A stretch of DNA of 64,000 bases from Phoronis australis (taxonomy: Eukaryota > Phoronida > Phoronidae): contig NMRA01000076.1 of the NCBI GenBank assembly GCA_002633005.1, positions 378,800-442,799 of the forward strand, read 5' to 3'. The notes beneath the pieces are model-generated. The model was not told where the DNA came from and made no database searches. It was given only the letters and a program-made list of their open reading frames with translations. Positions 24,301-39,300 of the stretch are shown here, in pieces. How positions within the stretch are numbered: the stretch's first letter is position 1; each line of letters begins with the position of its first letter. The position numbers were made by a program, and so were the translations under genes.

Positions 24301-27300
24301 AAAATTGCTGTCACTTTGGAGTTGCAGACTTGGTCTATGATGGAATTTAATTTAATGTGACTTGGTTCATGCTGTATTTTTCGTTTGCCTTCTTCACTCA
24401 CCTGCTATGTTGTATATATTAATAATTTCTTTCTTTTTCAATATCAATGCCTAACTGGTAATCACTTGTCCCATGTCCAGGAAGAAGAAAGACACTTCTT
24501 GTGGTTTTATGACAATGTCAGAAGCAAAAGACTTCTACGAGTTGTCACCACGAGACACTGAAACAACGAAAAAACGCCGACGAGAGTTACGCAATTTTCG
24601 AGTCCGCAAAAGTCAAGAAATGACGGAGAAAGCAAGGAAGGCTAGAGCTTCCTGGAGGGATAGCGAAACTCATCCATACCAACCTCCGGAGAATGCCTTA
24701 AACTTGGTAATGCAATTTAGTGCCCATCCTTTGGAATAGGTTGTTTGTCTCAACTCATAGTGGTCTTGCTCTCCCCTCTTATGTGATCACGTGTCCATCC
24801 TTTTAAATTTGTCTAAAGACTAGGTTGTCGTTTCTTTTCTTTGATTCACTGTTCACAGCAAATTCTATTACATTTGCACACTTGGTAACACTGTGACTGC
24901 ATTCGTGTGCCGTTTTATTGGAAGGCAGATCAGATTTCTACTTTGTCATCTGAAAAATTGTCATGCGAACTCACATCAGCTGTCTGATCTGCATCTTATC
25001 GCCTGACTCAAAATCAGACGACAGATCTGCCTTCTTATCGTCTGACCCCAAATCAAATTTCAGATCTGCCTTCTTATCCCCTGGCCAGACAGGTGCTGGA
25101 GTCTATTTTCCAAGCCTTCCTGTTGCAGATGCAGAAAACTGCTCAACTGGGACGACAATATAACACCCAGCTGAGCAGTCAGCCAATTACCATCTTTTCA
25201 GATAGACAAGCAGCAATAAAAGCCCTAAAGAAACCAAGTGTCAACTCTCGTTGTGTTATTGCTTGTATTGATGAGTTTAACCTTGCAATTGGAAGAGCTG
25301 TCAATATACACGGAGTCAGGACCCATGTGAAAATTGATGGCAATGAGAATGCAGACAGACTTGCAAAGATAGGAGCAAGTGTTCTGCATTGTGTCTGAAC
25401 CTGCTGTCTGGGTATCTTTTGGGTACTGCAGGATGAGTATGTACCACTTGGTACGTACCCAGTCAGTAGCCCAGTGGGCCTCACTTAATCATGCAGAGAG
25501 AACAAGGAGAATTTTCCCAATATGTTCAAACCAAAAGTTTCAAAAAACCTTCCAAGTCTAGATAGATTGGGCATAAGACTCGTCATTCAAATTTTGACGG
25601 GCCACTTTAACCGAGTACGACACACACACATTACTGGGCACATGGGGATCCCGATGTGTCCCGAGTGTGGTACTGACGTTGAAACCCCTAAACACCTGGT
25701 ACAGTCTTGCCCAGCTTTTTATAGGCTAAGGATCAACTTACTGGATGGCACTGTTACATGCCAACAACGTATAGTGCATGGCAATAAATGGAAACATCTG
25801 TCCGTTTTCTTAAAGGAGACGGGCAGACTTGAAAACTTCCTTCACGAAGAACCATAATGGGGCTCTCGTGCTTTTGCTCACTGACAGGTGTTTTGTGCAA
25901 TGGGCCCAACCATGAGGCCTGTGCACGTCTGATGCACCGCAAATGACATCAGGCCACCTGCACTGTATTTTTTCTTATCCTCTGTACCCAAATCAAATGG
26001 CAGATATGCCTTCTTATCGTACAACTCCAAATCAGATGGCAGATCAGCCGTCTTGTGGTGAGAAGCCAACATTTCAGTGATGTCTGTTCACTTGTGTTGA
26101 TATCATGTAAATGGCCAGAAAATTAGCATTTTGCATGTTACTTTTATGTTAATTACTTGTAAGACAGCAATTAGGACACCGTTGTGAAAGCTGCCTTTAA
26201 AGGTCTGATTAAAATTCCACATCTGAACATGGTATGCGTGCTCATGTCCAGAAAAGGACTTACATTAATGAGCAGCTTAAAAGTAGGTTCCTAAATACCT
26301 AATACATATGGGGTAGAGTTCAGTAGCTGTCTTGCAGCTAGAAATAACTAGCCAGAATCATGTGTTCTCGTTTGAATTACACGACAATATCTCGAGTAAT
26401 CTCGTGAAGTCCTGCTCTTTTAGCAAGGTCCTAGCATTACCGAACACTACCAAATTCCAGCTACACGTGTTTTATATTGGCGTCATATTTTGTAAAACAC
26501 CTTGCTGTTCTGCCGGCCTGTCGTCAGTTTGTGGTTATTGTCTCTTCTGGTTTTCTTGTTTGTGTGCCATCTAGGGTTTGTTTCATGAATGCTGACTTGA
26601 GACTCAGTCGGAAACTTTGACTTGTGCTCCCCCTTTGCATTCTCTGAAAAAAGGTTTAGCCAAGTAATTATGAGCACCTCACAGTCTAGAAATAGTTTAC
26701 CGAAATTATCTCATTGGCCAGCAGTTATTTGTATATTTGGGAGGCTTTGCCTTTTTGCGGAAGTGAGATTTAATTCTTTTTCAGAAATATTTATGTGAAG
26801 CATAAGACCAAATCGCTGACTTAAGTCTTGAGTCCCTTTTCGCAAAGCAGGACCCTGTCATCACTACAGAAGACAAACTATGTGTTGTTGTCACAGCTCG
26901 TTGAATTTCATTGTGATGTTGTCGTTGTTTCATTCTAGCTGTTCTATTATATTTGCTCTGCAGAGTTTTAAAGAGATTTCTGAGATACAAGACACTCGTC
27001 AAGAGTTACGTCAGGATATGCATGGAGAGTTTAACGAAGCGAGGCTGCGTCAGGCATACGACATGATGGCCGAGATGGTACACGAAGAACCACAGTTGTC
27101 ACCGGAGACACCTAGTGAGTATTGGTACAGTGATATGTTGTGCGTTCACCTGTTCACGGCGCATTCGCCAGGTCGTTGTTTTCCAATGGAGTTATGGCAT
27201 GTACGATGTTCTCACTTGGGTTCAAAAAATGATGATGCATCACCACAGACAAGTAACTGCAACTCTTATTAGGTCCTGTGAAAAGTGCAGATCTCAGACT

Positions 27301-30300
27301 TTAATAAGTGAAGTTTTGAGATGAATTAAGTGGTAGTAGCATATTCAATGGTCTCTGGTTGATGCTTATTGAAAATTGAGTAAACCTACAGCTGCAAATT
27401 TGTCGTATTAAAGCCGTCTAGAACTTGACCTAAAAAAGGTTTTTTAAAGATGGCACCATCTGTGACTTTCACATTTTGATTACCAGTGATGTCAGTGGAT
27501 ATTGGCCAATTAATTCTATGCACCCAAAAAATTGTGGTCCTTTGTGTCTTCTGTCACCCGTAGTTGTCTTTTCTTGTTTGTTGATTTATCGTAAGAACTG
27601 TGATGTGGCACCCCCTCTTTACCATTTCTACTCTCAATCGTCAATTTGTGGCAAAAACGACTTGGTGAATGTTGTCAAAACTTGAGACAGGGTATGAAAC
27701 AAGATTTAACCAGGGCCAGTTGATCTTGCGATGGATTCGACTTTCCAATGGCTGTTTTCTATAAGAAATTCCCTGTGCCTTAGTTTTTGGTAAAATGATT
27801 TAAAAGTTTATCAGAAAATTGAAGTACTGGTGGTATTTAGGGGAATGTGCCGATTTCTCTTAGTACTTCCTGTTTGCAATCTTAGTTTCCTGTCAGATTG
27901 TGCTAGTTAGTTATTTTGTTAACAGCTTGACAGACTGATGAATTTTAACACAACGGTTAATGGCCAAATCAACTACTGTGGCACCCCTTGTTGGCCATTT
28001 TAGTTTTCAACTAGGTATTGCTTCTCTGCCAATCATTGTCAAAATGGCTTCAATCACAGATTTTGCTGAAGCTTGGTTTAGAGATATGTGGTGGAGATCG
28101 ATGCTTGGGCACCAGTTGTTTGTTACACAGTATCCCTGGTGTAGCACTCGCTGTTGGTCATTATAGTTTCTGACTAGACCATACTTTTCTGTTGACATAG
28201 TTTGGTGAAACTTGACACAAGGTTCTATGACTGGAATACTCTGGCACCAGTTGATCATCAAACTGAACTGTTGTAGCACCCTCTGTTGGCCATCATTTTG
28301 ACAAGATGGTGCTTGTTTGTTGATTATTGTCAAGATGGCTAGACAGATTTTTTACGAACTCTGAGGGAGAGGTGTATGACTGGGATGTCTTAGCACTAGT
28401 GGACTTCACCTTCAATATCATGGTAGCCAAGTCTCGTCAGGGTGTGGTACGGTCATGGAAATATGTCAGCACTTTGCTCTTGTGTTGCTCTTGTTACAAA
28501 AGAAGTTGGTGGTCACGTGCAGTACTTACTTATAATAATGTTGATATTCTTTGCTGGTGTAGGCCGTCAAGTCAAGAAGTATAGTAAAAAAGATCTGGAT
28601 GAAGAACTTAAGCAGAGACTAAGTCAGTCGATGAGAACCCACTTTCAGGCAATGACAGACAGAAGGTAACGCATGCCAGCATTTGTTGGATTTTTTCTAT
28701 ACCTTGCCTGTTCACGTTTCAGTACGTACGACATGACGTGATATGACCAGTACAGTCTCCCTTTAGCGCCATGAGCACTGAATGGGCGAGTAGTAGGTCT
28801 GAGGGGAACTATTCATACCTAATCTTTCGCAAGAGCTATACAAGTCAAGTGGACCTTAGCGTTTTCATTACTACAAGGCATTTAATGTTATCTGGTCTTA
28901 CTTGCCGCTGAAAATTTGATAACATGACCCAGCATGTGCTACTCTGCTGGTAGAATCTATTCTCGATTTTGAGAAGAAATTATTGTCTTTTATACCACCT
29001 TTAAATGGTCGTAATGCTTTTTAATAAAGAGTGTGCCCTCGTTATGCCACGTACTAACTATATTTGTGACTTGTTGCTGATCTTTCAGACTCAATGCCAT
29101 TTCACCTGACTACAGTTCCGATGTGTCGGACGCAGACAGCCCGCTACCTACACTGTCCGACTACGATGCACCCATCTTGAAGTCTCAGCACAGACAGGCC
29201 AGAGAGAGCAGCCCGTCTCCCCATCGACCTTGCATTACACCGCATCAAAAACGATTCTCCGGACCACCCGCTGCCGTTGCCATGGCAGCCACATTCAAAC
29301 ATAGTGAACTCGTACCAGACATGAGGCTGAGTGGTAGAAATTTTGCCGGAGGAGGTGAAGTGATTTGTATCTTACAAATGATTGTATCTTACAAATGATT
29401 TTTGTGAAAGTTAAGAGAGGCACACCATTGTTTTGTGTTAGGTGTATAATTATGGGCTTATTCAGTTATTCAGAATTGTTTTTAAATGGAATAATCAACT
29501 TTCTTCATTTTCAGAATTTATTTTGCTGATGTTGCTTTAAATTTGTACTTATTTTGCCTTTGTTTCAATGTATGCTTTTACGACTGATATCAGGTTATCA
29601 GACTTTCAATACCAACTATCTTGGACTTGCAATGGAGTCATTTTCGGGGTGCCATCATGACTCAGTTCAGAGCCTTGTAGTTCAGAAATTTATGAACCTG
29701 AGGAAAACTCCACAGGATTCGCTATTCAGTAATCCAGCTGCTGCACGAAGACTGAACCAAGCATTTCCATTCCCTGTGGTCCATAAGGCTTTGTACTGCT
29801 GGTCGCAACATGTATTTTCTTCTACTTTGACATTTTAACTAGGACATCGTAGCTCAAGCTTCCTAACATTGAGACTGGGTTCTATTTGAAACCATTGTGA
29901 CTTTCTGCCTACAAGAATTTTCAAAACTAAAGCATGGCTATAGTGTATAATTGTGTGGTGTGGATGCTAATAAGTTGCCTAATGTGGCGAATACATTCAT
30001 ATGTTGATAACTGCCGAGACCAACTGCCTGGAAATATCTACGTAGCGATTTTCACAGAAGGTGTTTTCTGTGGAACAATTGCAACATTTCATTACGTTTC
30101 AAACTGACTTGATGTTCTTTCACCCAGTGAGTGTCGGCTTTCCCAGCTCCTCTCGCAAGTCCTCAAGAGTCTGTACGCCCTCTGACGAGTTCGAGCATTC
30201 AACTGGCCGCGATGAGCCTGCTCCCTTTTCTCAGAGGGTGATGTTTCAGTTTGATGAGTACAACCCCTCACTAGATCCGATGACTGGGACAAGCTGGCAA

Positions 30301-33300
30301 CAAGAAGCAAAAGAGCTGCCTAGTAGCAATTTTGGAAGTTTTCCTCATAAATTAAGTTTATCCAGCAAACCTAAAGACAAGATGTCATCTGATGATTCAT
30401 CTACATGTGGTGAACCGTCGACATGGCAAAGACAAAGAGCGTCTGTGAGAAGTGTGCAATGGCAGGCTGGTGTAGCTGAAAGCGGGAAGGCACCCAAGCA
30501 CCGTGCATTCAGAGTGCAACGTGAAAAATCGGGCTATGATGAAGATCCTTTAGAAATGTCAGTGACTGGAAGAAAGGTATTGGACCACAAGAAAACATCT
30601 GATGAAAGCGACACTAGGAAGCAAAGACATAGGCCAAAGAGGGGGTCATCCCAGATATCCCTAGCTGATTGTGAGTGTCCACATCTCAAAGGCACATATA
30701 ATTCACGGCGAACAGCTGTAGTGCTACGACATTTAAGTGAAAAGCCCAATGATGTGAGCTCACGCGTGAAAGAAGCAAAGCCACATGTCTATAAATCATC
30801 CAAAGTTGCTAAGCTGTTGAATACAATTTACATTCCAACTGTCCGAGATGTTATGCCAGTGGCAGACGTTGCACAACAAAGCTCCCATAAACAAGAAGGT
30901 AAGAAAGGAAAGATTCCCGTTGGTATAAGGGCTACTGAGGATAGCCGTGCCTCAGCATCACAGCTGAAACAACCTGTTGTAGACAGAGTGGAAGCCAGAC
31001 CTGGGAAAGTAATGAGTAAAGGTAATTGCAGACCATCATGCAAAGTTTATACGACCCCAAACGAAGTTCCAGTTAAAACTCCTTCACCGGAATTTGCTGC
31101 AGTCCTCAAAGGTGGTAAACGCCCTTCGTTAGGAAGATACTATAAAAAGAGAGTGTTGCGATGGAAAAGTAAGATGCTTTCTCCTCCTGTTTCCATTGCA
31201 GCCCTGCAAAGTGCTGTCACTGCTGAAGATGATGATTCTACAGAGTCTTTGAAAAAAAAGTTTCCCAAAGCACAGCAGCGTGCAAGTAAACACGTTGCCA
31301 AGGCAAAGAAGAGTACAAGGAAACAGAAGAAGAGAGAGACTAGCACTTTAGCCTTCAGGGTAGAAGACATTTCACCCCAACTTCCATTGTCGCCTTATAG
31401 AAAACTTTCACCAAAATTGGATTCTGATTTATTGAGGGGTGGGATCGAAGATGGAAAGATGACCAGAATACCTTGTGCTGGAGTGTATTCATCCGGCTAT
31501 GGTAGTGGCTTACCAGAAACATCAGATATGACAAGTGATGATGATAAGAAAGACTTGAAGAAAGCCCCAGGAAGTTCTGCTGGACCACAAGGTTATGGCC
31601 CCACATCAAGCCACCAAAAAACATCTAAGTTTGATGCTGGCATTGGATACAAAAGAGGGAAGTTTGTTAGTCCAACGAAAAAAAGGAAAACACCAAGAAA
31701 GGGTGCAAAGAAAATTTCTAAACCTTCTCCTCATGCTTGGCAGAGGAGAAAAGCCTCTAGTGAGCAATTGTCTAAAACTTGCAGAGAAAAGGATTTGTAC
31801 TTGGAAGATTTAGAATCTGATGTTGAGGACTTGAAAAGTAATAGAAATATAAGTTCTCAGTATGGAAGTAATGTTTCTGAGGTTCCAGACACAGCTGACA
31901 TTCATCTGGCTGAAGGAGAAAGACAGCAGTCATTAGCTCGACGAGAACAACATGAACCTCGACATCACATTAACAAGACGAGATTAGACAGAAGGAGAAT
32001 AAGCTCTGGTTACGGAAGCGGTGATGAGATAGAGAGTGAGTCTGAGGATGGCGATGTGAGCGATATGTCTGGAAGTGAAGTCATACAAGAAGCTTGGCCC
32101 CCGAGACAATTTAGTAATTTAAAACAAGATTTGTCATTCAGATCTTTAGATGAAGGAAAATCTCTCCAGCATCCCTATGAACAGCAAGAATCCGGCAGAA
32201 GAGAATTGCAAATTGACCACAAAAGGTCAGAAACAGCTGAGCTTTACAATGAAACTGAACATCAGCAACAGGCTCATCAGGAAGGACAGCAGAATTTTTC
32301 GTGTAATGATCAGAATAAAAAATTATCACATGAAACTGTGTATGAGCATGACTTGTCTAGAAAAAGTAAAACGTTGGAGGAACAAACATTTGTTGATCAC
32401 CAACAGGGAGAATCAGTCAAACAAACTGGTCAGCATCTCTTGTATGAAGAACAGAGGCTGCCAGAGGAATACCCTTCTATAGTTCAGGAACCCGAGCAAT
32501 TGGACCAACAAGGTATGTATAAACAACAGGGACTGTCCAAGGAGAAAGCATCTGTGGATCAGCAGCTGAGAAAATCTCTGCAACAGGTTGATCATGAACG
32601 TTATGAGCAACAAAGGCTGTCGGGAGAACAAAGTCTTGCAGATCAGCCACAAATGGTATCACATGAAGATGTTGATCAACGAGGCATGTATGAACAACAA
32701 AGACCATCAAGAGAAGAAGGACTTGTGGATCAGCAGTCGAGGGCATCATTGCAACAAGTTGATCAACAATTTCTGAATCAACAATGTCAACCCTATGAAG
32801 AACAATTTCTTGTGGATCAGTCACGTAGAGCATCACGTGAACAAGTTTATCAACAAGACTTGCGTGGACAACAAAGACCATCAGGAGATAAAGGGCTTGC
32901 AGATCATCAATGGAGGACATCATTGAAAGAAGTTGATCAACAACTTCTGGATCAGCAATGGCAACCCTCAGAAGAACAACTTCTGGTGGATCAGTCTCGA
33001 AGAGCATCACCTGAACAAGATGACCAACAAGGCACGTATAAACCACAAAGACCATCGGAAGAACAAGGACTTGTGGACAAGCAATGGAGCGCATCACTGC
33101 AAGTTGGTCAACAATTTGTGGATCAGCAACAAAGAACATCTTATGAATTACTTCAGGAACACTTGTCTAAAAAAACACAGGTAGAACAGGTGCTTATTGA
33201 TCAACAGCAGAGAGCATCAATGGGAAAAGTTGATAAAGAAAGCATAAAAACACCTCATAGATCATCGAGAGAGCAGTTTCTTGTTGGCCAACAACAAGAA

Positions 33301-36300
33301 GCTCCAGACGGACAAGTACGTGAATATTACATGTCTAGACAACAAAGACCGTCAGAGGAACAGGCAGTTGAGAGAGAATCACCACTTGATGTTGATCAAC
33401 AAGGTATGTACAAAGGACAGAGACCATCAAAGAAGAAATTTCTTGTTGATCAAAAACAAGAAGCAACAGGCAAACATGGTGTGTCTAAAGCAAAAAAACT
33501 TTCTGAGGAACAAACAGTAGTTGATCAGAAACGGAGAACATCACTTCAAGAAGTTGATCAGCAAGGTATGTATACACAAAAGAGACAGTCTGTCGAACAA
33601 TCTATAGAAAGCCGGAATAAAGCAGCAATGCTTGAGCAAGAAGACCAACAAGCCGGGTATAGTGAGCAGAAGCAACCAGAGCAGCAAGCACCTCTAGATG
33701 AGCAGCATAAGGCGTCCCTGGAACATGTTGACCAACAAGACAAGTGTGAACAGCAGAGGATGTTAGAAGAACAATTTCTTGTTGATCGACAGCAAAGGTC
33801 ATCACAGAAACAAGTTGAACAAAGAAACATGCATGAACTACAGAGACCATCAGACGAAGGACAGAGGGCATCACCGGAAAATTTTGCTGAACATGACACA
33901 AATAAACAACGAAGGCTGTCAGAGGAACAATCTCTTACAGATCAGCAACAAAGGGCATCACTTAAAGGTGTTGACCAGGGGGTATCTTTGGTGAAACGGC
34001 AACAAGCAGACCAACAAGATTTGTATAAACAACAAAAAGCATCAGAGGAGCAAGCTGTTGTAGATCAGCAGCAGAGAGCAGCTCTGGAAAAGGTTGACCA
34101 AGACATGCAAAGGCAACTGAATTTTTTGCAGAAAAAGGAGTGTTCGGATCAGCAACACAGGGCTTCACTGGATCAGGTTGGTCAACAAGACATCCAAGAA
34201 CAAGCAGCGTCACATGATCAAAAAGATCAAGATGTTTGTGAACAGCAAAGATTTTCAGGTGAATATGGCCTTCAAGAGCAACACAATGGAACATCAGTCG
34301 AACAAGCTGATATACAGTACCTTACTAAACAACAGAGACTGCCAGAGGAGCAGAAGTTAGTTGATCAGCAACAGATAGGATTGCATGAACAGGTAGAGCC
34401 TCTGAAAGCACACGAACAGAAGAAGATGCCTGGAAAACAATCCCTTGCAGATCACCAACACGTGGTATCACACGAAGAAGTTGATCAGCAAGAAATGTGT
34501 AAACATAAACAACTTGGACCATTTGAAGAGCAGTCACCAGTGGAACAGCAGCAGAGGACATCACTTGATCAAGTTAATCAAAGCATTGATGAGAAAAAGT
34601 TGGCGTCAGAGGAGTGGTCTTTTGTAGAACAAGGGAGAGTGTCAATCAAATATACTGATCAGCATGAATTTAGTCAACAACAGAGAATGTCAACCGAACA
34701 ATCACTGGTAGATCAACAACAAACGGCATCTCTGGATCAAGTTGATCAAAACATTTATAAGCAACTATCAGAGGAACAATCTTATGTAGATGAGCAGCAG
34801 AGAGCATCACGCGAACATTTTGATCAAAGCACTTACGCGCAACGGACATCATCGGAGGAGCAAATTTTTATAGATCAGCAACCAAGAATATCACTTAAAC
34901 ATGTTGACCAACAAGAAAAAAATAAACAGAGAGGACAGACATTTGTTAATGAGCAGCAAAGGGGGTTGCAGGAAAAATATGAACATCGGAGATCTTCAGC
35001 TGAACAATCTGTTGTAGATCAGAAACATGAACAAATTGGTCAACACGTCATGTATAAACAGCAAGGACTAGTAGAGCAGCAGGAGAGTGCATTACAGGAC
35101 CAAGTTGACCAACAAAGTATTTATAAACTACAGGGGGATGCTGTTGTGGATGAACAACAAAGGCCATCGCATGGAGAAGTGGATCAACACGATAGCCACA
35201 AACAAAAGATCCTGTCTGAGAATGGAGTCCTTGATCAACATCATGAAATATCTCTAGACCAAGGTCAACAGCAAGAAGATAAACAACTGAGACCGTCTGA
35301 AGAACAAGCATTGATGGGCGCTCACAAGAGTTTATTACTAACACAAGTTGATCAACAAGTCACGGATCTGTCGCAGATGATGAGTAAGGAGCAAGATCGA
35401 AATATACCATCTATGGAACAAGCACTTGTGGAACAACAACAAAAAGCATCTCCTGATTATGAAAAATCAGAGCTTGTGGATCGGCAGCAGCAGCACAGGA
35501 CATTGCTAGAGCAGGTACACCAACTAGCACATAGGGAAGAATATATGCTTGGAGATAAACAACCTGGACTGTCCTTAGAGGAAGTGGAGGAAGGTGGTCA
35601 ACAGGGACTGTGTGGAGATCTCATACCCATTGATGAGCAACATGGTGCATCTCAAGAGGAAAGTGGTCAGCGAATGCTGTCTGAAGAATACCTCCCTAAT
35701 GATCAACAGCAAATAGCGTCACTTGAAAAGCTTAGTCAACAAGTGCTGTCTGAAGAATGCATGCCTGCTGACCAACAACACAAAACTGCTTTGGAGCAAG
35801 TACATCAAGTAAAGCCGACTGAGGAATGTGTGTTTGTTGATCAACAACATAAAATGTCTGCGGAGCGAGTTGGTCAGATAAGAAAATCTCAAGGACAAAT
35901 TGTTGTTGACAAATGGCAGAAGTCGTCTTCAGAGCAAGTTGGTCAGAGAATACCATCTGAAGAACTTGAGTTTTTGAGCCAACAGCAGAGAGGATTTATG
36001 GATGGAGTTGTTGATCACAAGAAATATTCTGTAGACCAGGTGTTTAGTGGTCAACATCAAAGAGAAGCTCTAGATCAAGCCAATCAATCAAGCCCATTGG
36101 AAGAACAACTGCTTGTTGATCAGCAACAGAGAACAGCTCTACAGCAGACTGCTCAACAGATGTCCTCAGTTGAGCAAGTCCTTGGTGGTCAGGAAGAAAG
36201 AGCATCTCACGAAGAAGGATGTCGACTAACAGCATCTGAAGAAAAAGTGCTCATGAAGCTAGTTGATGATCGTGGACAGTTTGAAGAAGAACTGGCTTTT

Positions 36301-39300
36301 GGTGAACTGCTTGGAACATCTTTAGAGCAAATTGGAAAACAAAAACTACTAAGTGAAGAACATGTGCGTGTGGATCAACAACAAAGATCATCTCTAGAGC
36401 AAGAGCTTGCGCTCAAAGAGCAGAGATCATATCTGAAACAAGTTGATCAACAGAAAACATCTGATGAGCAGGCTATCATTGATCAACATCAGAGAGCTTC
36501 TGTGGAACAAGTTGGTCAGCAAAAGCAATCTGAAGAACAAATTGTTATAGCCCAACAGAAACCATCTTTCAAGCAGGTTGAAGAAAGAAAACTGTCAAAA
36601 GAACAAGAGCTTATGAAACAACAACAAGGAGTTTGTCAGGAGCAGGTTGATCTTCAGGAACCATCTGAGGAGCATGTGCTTGTTAGTCAGAAACAAATGG
36701 TGTCTCTTGAGAGAGTTGGTCAGCAAGGGCCACCTGAACAACAAAATGTTGTCCTTGAAGAAGAGAGAGCATCTCTGGGACAAATTGATCAACAAAAAGC
36801 CGAGGACGACGCTCTAAATGCTCAAGAACTGAGAGGGTCTGTGGAACAAATTGGTAAACAAAAATCAACTGATGAACAAATGCTTGTAGATCAAAAGCAA
36901 AAAATTGAGCAACAGAAACTATCTGAAGAGCAACAGCCTGTTGGTCAACAAGAAGTTGATTTTCAGAAACCAATTGCGGAACAAGTTTGTGTTGATCAGC
37001 AACCAAGAACATCTCTTGAGCAAGTGGGTCAGCAAAGACAACTTGAAAAGGAAGAGCTTGTGTTTGAAGAACAGATGACATCTTTGGTGGAAATTGGTGG
37101 ATCAGAACCATCAGAAAAACATGCATATTTGGAGAAAGTTAATCAAGAAGAAGGATCTGAAGAACAAGGGTATCTTGAACAGCAGCAGCAACCGCAGAGG
37201 GTATCGTTGAAGCAGGTTGGGCAAAGAAAAACATCTGAAGAGCTCCAGATTTTAGGTCGACAACAACAGGGAGATTTTCCAGAGCAGTTTGACTTTCAGG
37301 AACCATTCGATGAACAAGTATTTGTTGATTCACGTCATGTTGAGGGAGTTACACAACAAAGATTATCTGAAGCTCTGGTGCTTGCTAAAGGCCAGGAAAC
37401 ATCTCTTGAGCCTAGTTCACAGCAAAAGCCTGAAGAACAAGTTAGTCTTCAAGAACCAGTTGTTGACCAAGATCATATGTTTCAAGTAAAGAAAACTTCT
37501 CCTGAGCAACTATCTCAAGAAAGGTCATCTGAAGATCATGTGCTCACCAAACATCAAGAACAATATAGACAACAGAGTTTGACTGGAGTACAAGTAGATG
37601 AACAGAGAACCTCTCTGAAGCCAGTTGAGAAACAACAGCCATCTGAGGAACAAGTATTTGTTGATCCACGTCATGTTGAGGGAATTACACAACAAAGGTT
37701 ATCTGAGGCTCTGGTGTTTGGAAAAGGCCAGGAAACATCTCTTGAGCCTAGTTCACAGCAAAAGCCTGAAGAACAAGTTAGTCTTCAAGAACCAGTTGCT
37801 GACCAAGATCATATGTTTCAAGTAAAGAAAACTTCTCCTGAGCAATTATCTCAAGAAAGGTCGTCTGAAGATTATGTGCCCACCGAACATCAAGAACAAT
37901 ATAGTCAACAGAGTTTGACTGAAGTACAAGTAGATGAGCAGAGAACCTCTCTGAAGCCAGTTGAGAAACAACAGCCATCTAAGGAACAAGTATTTGTTGA
38001 TCCACGTCATGTTGAGGAAGTTACACAACAAAGATTATCTGAAGCTCTGGTGCTTGCAAAAGGCCAGGAAACATCTCTTGAGCCTAGTTCACAGCAAAAG
38101 CCTGAAGAACAAGTTAGTCTTCAAGAACCAGTTGCTGACCAAGATCATATGATTCAAGTAAAGAAAACTTCTCGTGAGCAATTATCTCAAGAAAGGTCAT
38201 CTGAAGATTATGTGCCCACCGAACATCAAGAACAATATAGTCAACAGAGTTTGACTGGAGTACAAGTAGATGAACAGAGAACCTCTCTGAAGCCAGTTGA
38301 GAAACAACAGCCATCTAAGGAACACGCGTTTGTTGATCAGCGACTTAGTGTAGTTCCACTAAGTCGAGTTTCAGAAGAACAACTACATTCTGATGATCAT
38401 AAGAAATCTTCATTGATGCCTGCACATGTTGAAACTGGTGTTGAAGAAGAGATCTTGTTCCAGCAAGAAGGGTATTCATTAGGTGACAGCTTTGATGAAC
38501 ATCAAAATGATGTTGCGGCCAAACAAGATTCTGTTGAGAAAGAGGCTGTTATACCAGAAAGCAAGCAGCACGTTTACGTAAACAAAGCTGATGTTGGCCA
38601 TGAGGACATGAAACATTCTAAACCTCTGAAGTCTAGTTTTAATGAGCGTGACAGAGAACCAGGAACTCAGAGAACTTCAGTGTCTCAAGCACAACAACAA
38701 CAAAAGCAAGAGAAACAAGAAAAACAAGATGAAGAAAAACACGAACAACAAAAACAGCAGCAACAGAGAAGTTCATTGATGCAGAGAGATTCAGTGACTT
38801 CAGCACGTTCCCAGCATCAAAAACAGAGAGAATCAATAAGCAAATTTAATGAACACCAACAGAGAGATTCTGTGACTTCAGCTCATTCCCAGCAGCAAAA
38901 ACAGAGAGAATCAATGAGCAAATCTAATGAACAAGAACAGAGAGATTCAATGACTTCAGCGCTTCCCCAACAGCAAAATCAGAGAAAATCAATACGCAAA
39001 TCTAAAGAACAACAGAGGGATTCAGTGACTTCAACACCTCAGCATCAAAAACAGGGAGAATCAGTCAGCAAATCCAGTGAACAACAGAGAGAATCAGTGA
39101 CTTCAGCACGTTTCCAGCAACAAATGCAGAGAGAATCAATAAGCATGTCAAGTGAACAACATAGAAATTCAGTGACTTCAGCACGTTCCCAGCGACAAAC
39201 TCAGAGAGAATCAATGAGCATGTCTAGTGAACAACTGAGAAATTCAGTGATTTCAGCACATTCCCAACAGCAAAAGCAGAGAGAATCAATAAGGAAATCT

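Noticed and set aside
25093-25857. Possible domesticated RNase H gene
   Set aside because: The frame is broken by stops and shifts, the reverse transcriptase is gone, and there is no splice connection to the host gene.
32477-33139. Long open frame on the minus strand within the giant exon
   Set aside because: It is a shadow of the CAA/CAG-rich coding strand: the antisense reads Val/Leu-rich low-complexity peptide, it has no splice logic, and similar frames recur over the whole repeat array.
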